Shown here piece after piece: positions 1-6,158 of a DNA stretch of 15,810 bases. The first letter of the stretch is position 1, and every line of letters starts with the position of its first letter. Source of the DNA: Fimisoma avicola (lineage in GTDB: Bacteria > Bacillota > Clostridia > Peptostreptococcales > Anaerovoracaceae); NCBI GenBank assembly GCA_018714945.1, contig DVMO01000095.1, forward strand, positions 1 to 15,810. The letters run 5' to 3'. The position numbers and the translations under genes were made by a program. A model generated the notes under the pieces. It searched no databases. It saw only the letters and a list, made by a program, of their open reading frames with translations, and was not told the origin of the DNA.

Positions 1-643
1 AGCAGGCAAAAGTACAACGCTCAAATCCATTCTGAACATGGTGCGGCCAGAATCCGGAACGGTCACTATGCTGGGAAAGGATTTTTATGCGAATGAAAAG
101 GAATGTAAGCAGGACATCGGCGTTGTGTTTGGAGGGATTGACTTTTATCCGCTGAAAAAGCTCTCCGCCATTACCGCTGTTACCCGGCGGTTTTATAAAG
201 ACTGGGATCAGGAACGGTATAATGATTATCTCCGCCAGTTTTCTCTGGATGAGAACAAGCAGTTCCGGTCTCTTTCCAACGGAATGAAGGTAAAGTACCT
301 GCTGGCATTAGCATTATCACATCACGCCACCCTTTATCTTTTGGACGAACCGACTTCCGGGCTGGACCCGGTTTCAAGGGATGAGATCCTGCATATCTTC
401 ACCCGCATTGTAAAAGACGGAAAGCGATCCGTCCTGTTTTCCACCCATATTACTTCTGATCTGGACCGATGTGCTGATGACATCACCTATATCCAAAACG
501 GAAAGGTCCTGCAGAGTGCAGACAAAGATACATTTCTGCATTCATTTGAGCACCTGAAAACAGCGGAAGATACCAGTCCGCTTACTTTGGAGGAGATCAT
601 GCTGCGTACAGAAGGGAGGACCTTAGATGAAACTGCTCTATAA
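1..643 (+). CDS. ABC transporter ATP-binding protein, 5' end cut by window edge
   Basis: This is the nucleotide-binding subunit of an ABC-2 type exporter; ATP hydrolysis here would drive the permease encoded next. The frame is open from base 2, and the window begins inside Walker A (AGKSTT), so the N-terminus lies outside. Visible motifs in order are the rest of Walker A, an atypical signature (LSNGM instead of LSGGQ), Walker B with D-loop (LYLLDEPTSGLDP) and the switch histidine (FSTHITSD). No Q-loop glutamine is seen where it should be (IGVVFGG). These traits match YtrB-like ATPases of GntR-controlled ABC modules. The end overlaps the permease start by 17 nt, which indicates translational coupling. 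It resembles the ATPase at 4209-5051 but is clearly divergent from it. The substrate is unknown. A GntR regulator gene is expected just upstream, outside the window (inference). Isoleucine codon ATA is rare in this block compared with the core genes on the right. Confidence 0.93.
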   Translation, partial: AGKSTTLKSILNMVRPESGTVTMLGKDFYANEKECKQDIGVVFGGIDFYPLKKLSAITAVTRRFYKDWDQERYNDYLRQFSLDENKQFRSLSNGMKVKYLLALALSHHATLYLLDEPTSGLDPVSRDEILHIFTRIVKDGKRSVLFSTHITSDLDRCADDITYIQNGKVLQSADKDTFLHSFEHLKTAEDTSPLTLEEIMLRTEGRTLDETAL

Positions 644-1265
644 AGAACTGATGCTTGCCGCTCATCCCACATCTATTGTCTTTGCATTTTTGGGATGTCT
701 TGTGGTCGTGCCGGCATATCCTTATACTGTGATCTTCATGTTCGGCTGCTTAGCTCCCTATATTACTTTCCTTTATGCCAGGGAAACCAATGACGCCTGG
801 TATACTGCCATTCTTCCTGTTACCAAGCGGGAGAGCGTGAAGGGAAAATGTCAGCTGATCGTTTCCATCCAGCTGTTCCAGCTGCTGATCTCCATTCCTT
901 GTGTTGTTCTGCGGGGAAACCTCCAAGTGGAGAGCAATCCGGTCGGGATTGACGCAACAGTGGCTTGGTATGGGCTGGGGCTTATCATTTACGCTGTTTT
1001 CGATCTGGTATTTTTTCCGGCCTACTATAAAAACGGGTATAAAGCCGGTAAAGCGTTTGTGATCGCTGCGATGCCTATGCTGCTGTTAATGGTCATCGTG
1101 GAAGGGGCAGTTCATATTCCAGCGCTTGCCTGGCTGGACAGTTATGCTGTGCAAGATCAGCTGAGGCAGCTTCCCATCCTGCTGATCGGGATCGTATGCT
1201 ATATAATACTGCTCTCAGTGGCATACCGGATTTCTGTGAAACGATTCGAGAAAGTAGATTTATAA
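627..1265 (+). CDS. ABC-2 type transporter permease (six predicted membrane helices)
   Basis: This is the membrane partner of the preceding ATPase, 212 residues. Hydrophobic stretches at about residues 14-30, 33-50, 76-95, 111-132, 140-160 and 183-203 give a six-helix layout. The short basic start (MKLLYKEL) and the loop with ARETND...PVTKRE resemble small ABC-2 permeases (the ABC2_membrane_5 type) of Firmicutes. The permease at 5053-5685 has the same plan (MKGLLLKD start, then PYSRQQL in the matching loop). The ATG at 627 follows an AGGGAGG ribosome binding site about 7 nt upstream and overlaps the ATPase end by 17 nt. A rho-independent terminator follows at once, so this is the last gene of its operon. 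Only 2 of 20 Ile codons are ATA. The substrate cannot be inferred. Confidence 0.88.
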   Translation: MKLLYKELMLAAHPTSIVFAFLGCLVVVPAYPYTVIFMFGCLAPYITFLYARETNDAWYTAILPVTKRESVKGKCQLIVSIQLFQLLISIPCVVLRGNLQVESNPVGIDATVAWYGLGLIIYAVFDLVFFPAYYKNGYKAGKAFVIAAMPMLLLMVIVEGAVHIPALAWLDSYAVQDQLRQLPILLIGIVCYIILLSVAYRISVKRFEKVDL

Positions 1266-1267
1266 GG

Positions 1268-1302
1268 AATTCCGCCTGTGAGATCATCAGGCGGGATTTT
1301 TT
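1268..1302 (+). terminator. Rho-independent terminator after the first ABC module
   Basis: The arms AATTCCGCCTG and CAGGCGGGATT pair over 11 bp with one G-T wobble. The second arm runs into a T-run. It starts 3 nt after the permease stop codon and separates the ABC module from the next cassette. Confidence 0.9.
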
Positions 1303-1342
1303 GACTGTTGATATTTTGGACTTGACAATGAAGGACATGTGT

Positions 1343-1371
1343 TTCCCACATTTTATGAATTATGATATAAT
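1343..1371 (+). promoter_or_regulatory. Extended -10 promoter of the unknown/SUFU cassette
   Basis: A perfect TATAAT (1366-1371) is preceded by TGA, giving a TGnTATAAT extended -10. A 17-nt spacer leads back to TTCCCA (1343-1348), 4 of 6 matches to TTGACA. Transcription would start near 1378 and leave a leader of about 127 nt. A better TTGACA at 1322 has no -10 at proper distance. A second TATAAT at 1435 lacks a convincing -35 and extended -10. Confidence 0.6.
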
Positions 1372-1399
1372 TAAAAACAATAGATATCGATATGGACAG

Positions 1400-1420
1400 G
1401 CAGATAGTGAAACTGTCTGC
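1400..1420 (+). other. Hairpin in the leader of the unknown gene
   Basis: GCAGATAGT and ACTGTCTGC form a 9-bp stem with one wobble pair around a GAA triloop. No T-run follows, so it is not a simple terminator. It lies about 85 nt before the start codon, in the predicted 5' leader. A smaller CATC/GATG hairpin can form around 1460-1476. No known riboswitch is recognised. The function (mRNA stability, regulation or none) is unknown. Confidence 0.5.
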
Positions 1421-1504
1421 TGGGGGTGGAAAGGTATAATAAGGGACAGGTGAATGGTGCATCTTGCCTGCCGATGTAAGCCTGACAGAAAAGGAGGCAT
1501 TGCC

Positions 1505-2173
1505 ATGGGACTTGACATCTATGCCGGGACGCTGACCCGGTATTACTCACACAACTGGAAAACCGTTGTCCAGCAGTGGGCGGAGGAAAACGGATATACA
1601 TTTCAGAAAATCACGCCGCAGGGCGAAGCTGCCGACGATGGGGAACTTAGCCCTGCTGAAGTACAGGAAATTGTGGAGAACTGGCGGGATAAGATCCTGA
1701 ACGCCATTTCTCAGCCGGACCAGCCCGCTTACACTCCATGGACGGAAAATAACGAAAAGCCATATTATACCGATAAACCAGACTGGGACGCATTGGGAGC
1801 CATGCTGCTGGTGGCCGCCTGTCATACTTATGGGGATACTGTGCCGCCAACGGTGGAAAAGGGATGGCACTTTGGAGAAAACCCGCTGATCGTCCGTCTT
1901 GCGAAAGATAAGGAGAGAATGTGGTCGTTGTTTCGCGGTGCCACATGGTGGCTTCCTCTGTCGGACAGTTTTATGTTCCGAGGTCCGCTGCCCAACGATG
2001 ACACTGCCGTTATAGGTACGGCGGGCGGACTTAGAAAGGAGCTGGAGAAGCTGAACCGGTTGGCGTGGCAGGCTGATGAGGATACCATCCTTGATTGGGC
2101 AGATACGGAGGGGTATCCGGCAGACGGCACCATAGGGCCGGATGGACAGTACAGCAAAGCAGACATTATGTAG
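1505..2173 (+). CDS. Unrecognised cytosolic protein, probably truncated by an in-frame TAG
   Basis: The product is 222 residues to the first stop. I chose the ATG at 1505 because AAGGAGG lies 7 nt before it; an in-frame ATG at 1454 has no ribosome binding site. The protein starts MGLDIYAGTLTRYYSHNWKT. It is rich in tryptophan, aspartate and glutamate, and has no signal peptide or membrane helix. A conserved-looking segment, GATWWLPLSDSFMFRGPLP, lies near residues 152-170. I do not recognise the family and assign no function. The frame continues after the TAG for 35 codons with protein-like content (see 2174-2281), so the intact gene probably ran to 2281 and encoded about 258 residues. Its neighbour is a SUFU-domain gene about 80 nt further on, likely in the same transcript. 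Only 2 of 10 Ile codons are ATA. Confidence 0.7.
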   Translation: MGLDIYAGTLTRYYSHNWKTVVQQWAEENGYTFQKITPQGEAADDGELSPAEVQEIVENWRDKILNAISQPDQPAYTPWTENNEKPYYTDKPDWDALGAMLLVAACHTYGDTVPPTVEKGWHFGENPLIVRLAKDKERMWSLFRGATWWLPLSDSFMFRGPLPNDDTAVIGTAGGLRKELEKLNRLAWQADEDTILDWADTEGYPADGTIGPDGQYSKADIM

Positions 2174-2281
2174 CATACCGAGTATGATACGGACTCCCTT
2201 GCCAAATTTGCCTTTTCCATATTCTGGCGTGCAATGAGGTTTTCGGAAGAACAGCAAGTTCCCATCCTGCTGGACTTCTGA
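2174..2281 (+). other. In-frame 35-codon extension after the TAG of the unknown gene
   Basis: Reading on in the same frame from the TAG at 2171-2173 gives HTEYDTDSLAKFAFSIFW, then RAMRFSEEQQVPILLDF, ending at TGA 2279-2281. The mix of aromatic, hydrophobic and charged residues looks like the C-terminal helix and tail of a folded protein rather than chance translation. TAG could come from CAG (Gln) by one transition. CATAC-CGA-GTATG can form a small hairpin directly after the TAG. The choices are a nonsense mutation, stop readthrough, or a sequence error. The der, SUFU and zinc-ribbon genes all end in TAG, so general reassignment of TAG is unlikely. Confidence 0.6.
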
Positions 2282-2364
2282 TGATAAACTTTGAATGATC
2301 TGAGAACTCAAAGGATGACGGCGGACGGCACCGCAGATTTTATGTATAATAAGGAGGCAGACTT

Positions 2365-3408
2365 ATGTGTAATGAAAAAGAATTTACACAGGCAGGCTTT
2401 GACGCCATTGCAGAGGCAATGCACCAACTGTATCCCGATCAGGAGGGCCTTTACTATGGCACGGTCATACCGTATTTCCTGGGAGGGAGCGATCCGCTGG
2501 ATGGCGTGGAGGTCTGGAAAAGCCAGAAAGGTATTCCTCACTGGCATTATGTGACCTATGGCTTTACCGAACTGTATGAAAAAGAAAGCGATGATCCCAG
2601 TGTGAGCGGTTATGGCTTTGAACTGACTTTCCGGCTGAAGCGTGGCGACGAGGACGAGCCTCCGGCATGGCCCATCAGCTTGCTGCAAAATCTTGCCCGC
2701 TATGTGTTTTCCAGCGGCAATGTGTTCGGACCTGGGCATCATATGAATGCAAACGGGCCTATTGCTCTGGAGACGGATACCAAGCTCACCGCTTTAGGTT
2801 TCAGAACAGATCCGCAACTGGCGGAGAAGGACACTCCCAATGGGACAATGACATTTCTGCAGGTCGTCGGTATCACAGAAGATGAGATGAACTCAATGAT
2901 GTGTTGGAATGGAGAAAAGTTTTTAGCGGCCATGGAAGAATATTGCCCGTTATGTGTTACTGACCTTTCCCGCAGCTCCATGATGGAAAACTCTGATTTT
3001 TACAGAGCCTGGCAGGAAGGGATGGCAAAAGACGGCTCATCCACCGCATTTCTTTATATGGATGAACTGGATGTGCGTTCAGAAAACGGCCATATTACGA
3101 TCCGCATAGGCGCCGGACATGACATTACTGCTGCTGATATGTTGAAGGCGAGAGTAGGCAAGGGACGAACGCTGCTTATCCAGAGCAGGGAGAATGCTGT
3201 TTTATTCAGTCCGGGAATGGAGGCAAAGGTAACCGAAGAGGATGATATGGTCACATTAACCTTGCCGGCAGCCGCCTTGGAGGAACTATGCGGTAGACTC
3301 CAGTCCCATGCAGGCATTTATCCGCTGACAGCATCTCCTGTGACCATCGAAGTGGTACCGACAAAAATCAAAGACGCAAATGGAAATGTGATCAAAGTGA
3401 TAGGATAG
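2365..3408 (+). CDS. Suppressor-of-fused (SUFU) domain protein
   Basis: The product is a 347-residue soluble protein. The N-terminal half matches the bacterial SUFU family (PF05076) by pattern: PHWHYVTYGFTELYE near residues 58-72, GFELTFRLKR, PPAWPISLLQNLARYVF, the FGPGHH motif and the FLQVVGIT segment with a following W-N pair. The C-terminal half (from about residue 190) is a less familiar region ending in VTIEVVPTKIKD. The ATG at 2365 follows AAGGAGG with a 7-nt gap. Bacterial SUFU proteins have been proposed as immunity proteins of polymorphic toxins; that is family knowledge, and no toxin gene is visible here. The unrecognised gene just upstream probably shares its mRNA. ATA is used for only 3 of 16 Ile codons. 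No strong terminator follows. Confidence 0.85.
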   Translation: MCNEKEFTQAGFDAIAEAMHQLYPDQEGLYYGTVIPYFLGGSDPLDGVEVWKSQKGIPHWHYVTYGFTELYEKESDDPSVSGYGFELTFRLKRGDEDEPPAWPISLLQNLARYVFSSGNVFGPGHHMNANGPIALETDTKLTALGFRTDPQLAEKDTPNGTMTFLQVVGITEDEMNSMMCWNGEKFLAAMEEYCPLCVTDLSRSSMMENSDFYRAWQEGMAKDGSSTAFLYMDELDVRSENGHITIRIGAGHDITAADMLKARVGKGRTLLIQSRENAVLFSPGMEAKVTEEDDMVTLTLPAAALEELCGRLQSHAGIYPLTASPVTIEVVPTKIKDANGNVIKVIG

Positions 3409-3769
3409 GGTGGAACTTTGTCAGCACTTTTATCCGGCGCCATTTTTTATTTCCATGGGAGCAGGGCTTCCGTATGGATGCAGGGCGGCAGATATGCTGC
3501 ATGGCATATTTAATCAATCCATAGATGAGAAAAATCCATCTGGATAACAAGGCGGGATCTCATCCGTCAGGGGAAAGATCTGCCCGTGAGGACAGGAGAC
3601 AGCACTTGGTTATCTGCGGTGGATTTTTTGTGTCCTCAGGATTGTCCGGCCTGCGCCTGTAAGGCAGATCATGCTCCACATCTTGCCGGTACAGTAAATC
3701 TGCATAGAAGCAAAGAAAATATCGGACAGCATTCTTTATACATCATGTTCAGTTTTTTTAAGATCAGCA
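3409..3769. other. Gene-free stretch with inverted repeats at a composition boundary
   Basis: I find no coding region that I can support between the SUFU stop and the gntR promoter. It holds several inverted repeats: GATGAGA/TCTCATC around 3524-3565 enclosing ATCCA-TC-TGGAT, and TGAGGACA (3587-3594) with TGTCCTCA (3631-3638). After the SUFU stop, GGTG...CGCC before ATTTTTTATTT could be a weak terminator, but the pairing is poor. Ile codon use changes across this gap. It may be a decayed junction left by insertion of the left block (inference), or an unannotated structured RNA. No tRNA or insertion sequence ends were recognised. Confidence 0.35.
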
Positions 3770-3798
3770 TTGACAAAACTGTTATAACTGTATATACT
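3770..3798 (+). promoter_or_regulatory. Strong sigma-A type promoter of the gntR-ABC operon
   Basis: TTGACA (3770-3775) and TATACT (3793-3798) are separated by exactly 17 nt. It lies about 35 nt before the GTG start of the GntR gene, with AAAGGAGG (3818-3825) in between. Confidence 0.85.
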
Positions 3799-3810
3799 GT
3801 ACCTATACAG
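3788..3810 (+). promoter_or_regulatory. Probable GntR (YtrA-type) operator
   Basis: CTGTATA (3788-3794) and TATACAG (3804-3810) are a perfect 7-bp inverted repeat with 9 nt between. It covers the -10 and the expected transcription start. Position and symmetry fit autorepression by the dimeric GntR protein encoded just downstream. The assignment of the binder is inferred from context. Confidence 0.6.
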
Positions 3811-3832
3811 AGAACACAAAGGAGGCGATCTG

Positions 3833-4204
3833 GTGAACATATTCATAGATAATAAAAACGGTGCACCAATCTATGACCAGATATATACGCAGATCAAAGA
3901 ACAGATAATAAACGGAACTTTGCAGGAAGACGATCCGCTGCCTTCTATCCGCAATCTGGCAAAAGATCTGAGGATCAGCGTGATAACGACCAAACGGGCG
4001 TATGACGAGCTTGAAAAAGAGGGGTTCATATATACCATAGCGGCCAAAGGCTGCTTTGTAGCGGCAAAGAATGTTGAGCTATTGCGTGAGACAAATCTGA
4101 AAAAGATTGAAGAACATATGGAGCAGATCGCCCGGCTGGCAGTTTCCTGTAATCTTACAAAAACAGAGATCCTTGAAATGTTCGATTATATGATGGAGGA
4201 ATAA
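3833..4204 (+). CDS. GntR family transcriptional regulator, YtrA subfamily
   Basis: This is a 123-residue repressor-type protein. The winged helix-turn-helix spans about residues 11-75: PIYDQIYTQIKEQIINGTL, then the recognition region LPSIRNLAKDLRISVITTKRA, then the wing EKEGFIYTIAAKGCFVA. The short C-terminal tail (about 45 residues of helix) has no effector domain like FadR or HutC, which is typical of the YtrA group and its length of about 120-130. The start is GTG at 3833, with AAAGGAGG ending 7 nt before it. It is followed after 4 nt by the ATPase gene, and the three genes form one operon. It likely represses its own promoter through the inverted repeat at 3788-3810. YtrA-type regulators often respond to cell-envelope stress or antibiotics (family knowledge); the inducer here is unknown. 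Confidence 0.93.
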   Translation: MNIFIDNKNGAPIYDQIYTQIKEQIINGTLQEDDPLPSIRNLAKDLRISVITTKRAYDELEKEGFIYTIAAKGCFVAAKNVELLRETNLKKIEEHMEQIARLAVSCNLTKTEILEMFDYMMEE

Positions 4205-4208
4205 AACG

Positions 4209-5051
4209 ATGAATGCTCTTGAGATCAGAGATCTATGCAAATCCTATCCCGGCTTTTCACTGCAAAATCTGACCCTTACATTGCCCCAGGGCTGTATCAT
4301 GGGTCTGATCGGTGAAAACGGCGCAGGCAAAAGCACGACCATTCGATTGATCCTTGAAATGGCACAGAAAGATTCGGGAAGCATCAGGATCCTTGGAAAA
4401 GACAATACCGAAAACATTGCCCTTACGAAAGAAGATCTGGGTGTTGTCCTGGATGAGGTTGGATTTCCGGAATGCCTGACCCCGCAGCAAGTGGGAAATA
4501 TTATGAAAAATACTTACCGCAACTGGGACCCGGATGTATATAAAAAGTATATGAAAGAGCTGGCTTTGCCGGAAAACAAAGAGTTTAAAGAGTTCTCACG
4601 CGGTATGAAGATGAAACTGGGTATCGCAGTAGCGCTGTCTCATGATCCCAAGCTTCTTATTTTGGATGAGGCGACCAGCGGACTGGATCCGGTCATCAGA
4701 GATGAGGTCCTTGACATTTTCAGTGAATTTACGCGGGATGAAAACCACGCAGTTTTGATGTCGTCTCATATCGTGAGCGATCTTGAAAAAATCTGCGATT
4801 ATATCGCCTTTCTTCATAAGGGCAGATTGCTCCTCTGTGAAGAAAAGGACAGGATAATGGAAGAATACGGGATCTTACGCTGCTCCGCAGACCAGCTGGC
4901 AGAACTCGATCCGGCAGCAGTAAAAGGAAAAAAGGAATCCGCATACGGTGTTGAAGCCATTGTAGAGCGGGACAAAGTTCCGGCGGCGCTGCAGCTGAGT
5001 CCCGTTGATATCGAACAGTTGTTTATTTTTATGGTTAAGGAGGCCAATTAA
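4209..5051 (+). CDS. ABC transporter ATP-binding protein, YtrB-like
   Basis: This 280-residue ATPase subunit pairs with the permease that follows. Motifs seen: Walker A GENGAGKST at residues 35-43, an atypical signature FSRGM at 129-133 in place of LSGGQ, Walker B with catalytic glutamate LILDE ending at E154, D-loop SGLDP, and switch histidine H187. At the Q-loop position the sequence reads GVVLDEVGF (from residue 78), with no glutamine. The NWD segment (YRNWDPDVY) after the Q-loop region is common in YtrB-like proteins. The tail after about residue 215 is a short accessory region. It starts 4 nt after gntR with GGAGGA upstream, and its stop is one base before the permease ATG. The substrate is unknown; export of a peptide or drug, or a sensory role, would suit the family. 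Confidence 0.93.
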   Translation: MNALEIRDLCKSYPGFSLQNLTLTLPQGCIMGLIGENGAGKSTTIRLILEMAQKDSGSIRILGKDNTENIALTKEDLGVVLDEVGFPECLTPQQVGNIMKNTYRNWDPDVYKKYMKELALPENKEFKEFSRGMKMKLGIAVALSHDPKLLILDEATSGLDPVIRDEVLDIFSEFTRDENHAVLMSSHIVSDLEKICDYIAFLHKGRLLLCEEKDRIMEEYGILRCSADQLAELDPAAVKGKKESAYGVEAIVERDKVPAALQLSPVDIEQLFIFMVKEAN

Positions 5052-5052
5052 G

Positions 5053-5685
5053 ATGAAAGGATTACTTCTGAAAGATTTTTATATGGCGATGAAATATTGT
5101 CGCGCATATGTTGTGATCGCAGTGGTGTTTTCTCTTTTCTCAATCTGGGGCAATACATCGTTCCTCATAGCATATCCCATATTGCTGGCGAGCGTTATCC
5201 CTGTCAACCTGATATCCTATGATGAAAAAAGCAAGTGGAGCAGTTACTCTGGTGTATTTCCGTATTCCAGGCAGCAGCTGGTATCGGTCAAATATCTGAT
5301 AGCTCTTATTGCGCTGGCTTTTGCAGTTATACTCGCATTGGCCGGACAGATCGCAAGAATGGCGATAAACAATGCCTTTGATGTGGATTTGGTGCTTTCT
5401 TTGGTCGCATTGCTGCCGGCGATGGGAATTTTGGCGCCTTCTTTGATGCTTCCTGCTATTTTTAAATTCGGTGCAGAAAAAGGACGCATCGTGTTTTATG
5501 TGATAATCTGCGGTTTTTGTGCTGTCTTTGGAGTTCTGGGCGCCATTGGAGAAGAAGCTGATCTGGCCAATTTGATGATATCCATGCAGTCCTGGCTCAT
5601 TCCAGTCATTACTTCTGTATCCGTTGTTTTGCTGGCAGCATCGTGGCTTCTTTCCATAAAGGTATATAAGAAAAAAGAGATATGA
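5053..5685 (+). CDS. ABC-2 type transporter permease
   Basis: The product is 210 residues with about six hydrophobic helices (near 17-35, 37-52, 82-103, 112-132, 143-163, 182-204), built like small ABC-2 permeases of Firmicutes (ABC2_membrane_5 type). I chose the ATG at 5053 because AAGGAGG (5037-5043) lies 9 nt before it. An ATG at 5005 in the same frame would add 16 residues but lies inside the ATPase gene without a ribosome binding site. The sequence begins MKGLLLKDFYMA, a cytosolic start typical of the group. The stop is followed by a small GACCAG/CTGGTC hairpin (5693-5715) without a proper T-run, so transcription may continue into the zinc-ribbon gene. It is the third gene of the GntR-controlled module. 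Confidence 0.9.
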   Translation: MKGLLLKDFYMAMKYCRAYVVIAVVFSLFSIWGNTSFLIAYPILLASVIPVNLISYDEKSKWSSYSGVFPYSRQQLVSVKYLIALIALAFAVILALAGQIARMAINNAFDVDLVLSLVALLPAMGILAPSLMLPAIFKFGAEKGRIVFYVIICGFCAVFGVLGAIGEEADLANLMISMQSWLIPVITSVSVVLLAASWLLSIKVYKKKEI

Positions 5686-5692
5686 TCTGATA

Positions 5693-5715
5693 GACCAGTC
5701 AGGATTTATCTGGTC
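5693..5715 (+). other. Small hairpin after the ABC operon
   Basis: GACCAG and CTGGTC are a perfect 6-bp inverted repeat with an 11-nt loop, 8 nt after the permease stop. No T-run follows directly, so it may only slow or process the transcript. Confidence 0.3.
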
Positions 5716-5748
5716 CAACGACAGAAATTTTAGTGGGAGAGAAATGAG

Positions 5749-5973
5749 ATGAAAAATAATCACTGCTGTCCTAAATGTGGTTCAGCAGAAATCAAACGCA
5801 TTCCTGATAACGGCAGGTATGCGAGCGGAAATAATATCTATACGACCACAGTCACCTTGTTCGGGAAAATACCTGTTATCCGCTATGTATGCTGTAACTG
5901 CGGTTATGTGGAAAACTGGGTAGAAAAACCCAACGAGCTGGATAAGATCCGCAGCTTTTTTAACGGAAGATAG
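5749..5973 (+). CDS. Small zinc-ribbon protein
   Basis: This is a 74-residue soluble protein with two Cys pairs: CPKCG (Cys7 and Cys10) and CCNCG (Cys48 and Cys51). That is the four-cysteine pattern of a zinc ribbon. Between them lies a beta-like stretch with TTTVTLFGKIPVIRY. A GTGGGAGAG ribosome binding site precedes the ATG at 5749. Similar short zinc-ribbon proteins are widespread in Clostridia without a fixed function; metal binding is the only safe inference. It sits 63 nt after the ABC permease and may be read from the same mRNA. It ends in TAG. Confidence 0.8.
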   Translation: MKNNHCCPKCGSAEIKRIPDNGRYASGNNIYTTTVTLFGKIPVIRYVCCNCGYVENWVEKPNELDKIRSFFNGR

Positions 5974-6049
5974 GATGATCTCATGTTGGCCATGGGGAAA
6001 TTTCCATACACGGGATGAAAGCTGATGGCATTTGGATCAGCTTGCCAAT

Positions 6050-6157
6050 ATGGCGGTAGTTACCGGAATGGTGTTTAATGTACTGGCAGCAGGAGACATA
6101 GTATATTACATATTTGATGTGAAAAACAAAAAGAAAAATAAGAAAGAAGTGGAGTAA
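6050..6157 (+). CDS. Possible 35-residue membrane peptide or transporter C-terminal remnant
   Basis: An ATG at 6050 opens a 35-codon frame. It has one hydrophobic segment (about residues 2-22, MAVVTGMVFNVLAAGDIVYY) and a strongly basic tail (KNKKKNKKE). The positive tail after a helix looks like the last membrane helix of a secondary transporter. No good ribosome binding site precedes it; the open frame reaches back only to a TGA a few codons earlier, and protein-like fragments in other frames lie just upstream. Its stop ends one base before the amidohydrolase ATG, which suggests that the two were translationally coupled. It may be a real small protein or the 3' end of a deleted permease gene. 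Confidence 0.35.
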   Translation: MAVVTGMVFNVLAAGDIVYYIFDVKNKKKNKKEVE

Positions 6158-6158
6158 G

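Noticed and set aside
1322..1327. Perfect TTGACA upstream of the unknown gene
   Set aside because: No -10 hexamer at 16-18 nt; the nearest TATAAT is 38 nt away and fits another -35.
1547..2311. Long open frame on the minus strand opposite the unknown gene (254 codons)
   Set aside because: No ribosome binding site or recognisable motif; it mirrors the coding pattern of the plus-strand gene.
2345..2350. TATAAT just before the SUFU ribosome binding site
   Set aside because: No -35 at a fitting distance, not an extended -10, and only 15 nt from the start codon.
3412..3460. Possible terminator after the SUFU gene (GGTG ... CGCC then T-rich)
   Set aside because: Only four outer pairs with a large internal mismatch; too weak to call.
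3586..3852. Plus-strand open frame with CPQDCPACAC before gntR
   Set aside because: The cysteines look like a metal site, but there is no ribosome binding site, it runs over the gntR promoter and start, and the rest is not protein-like.
5996..6005. GGAAATTTCC palindrome after the zinc-ribbon gene
   Set aside because: Short palindrome, no promoter nearby and no second copy seen; chance is a sufficient explanation.
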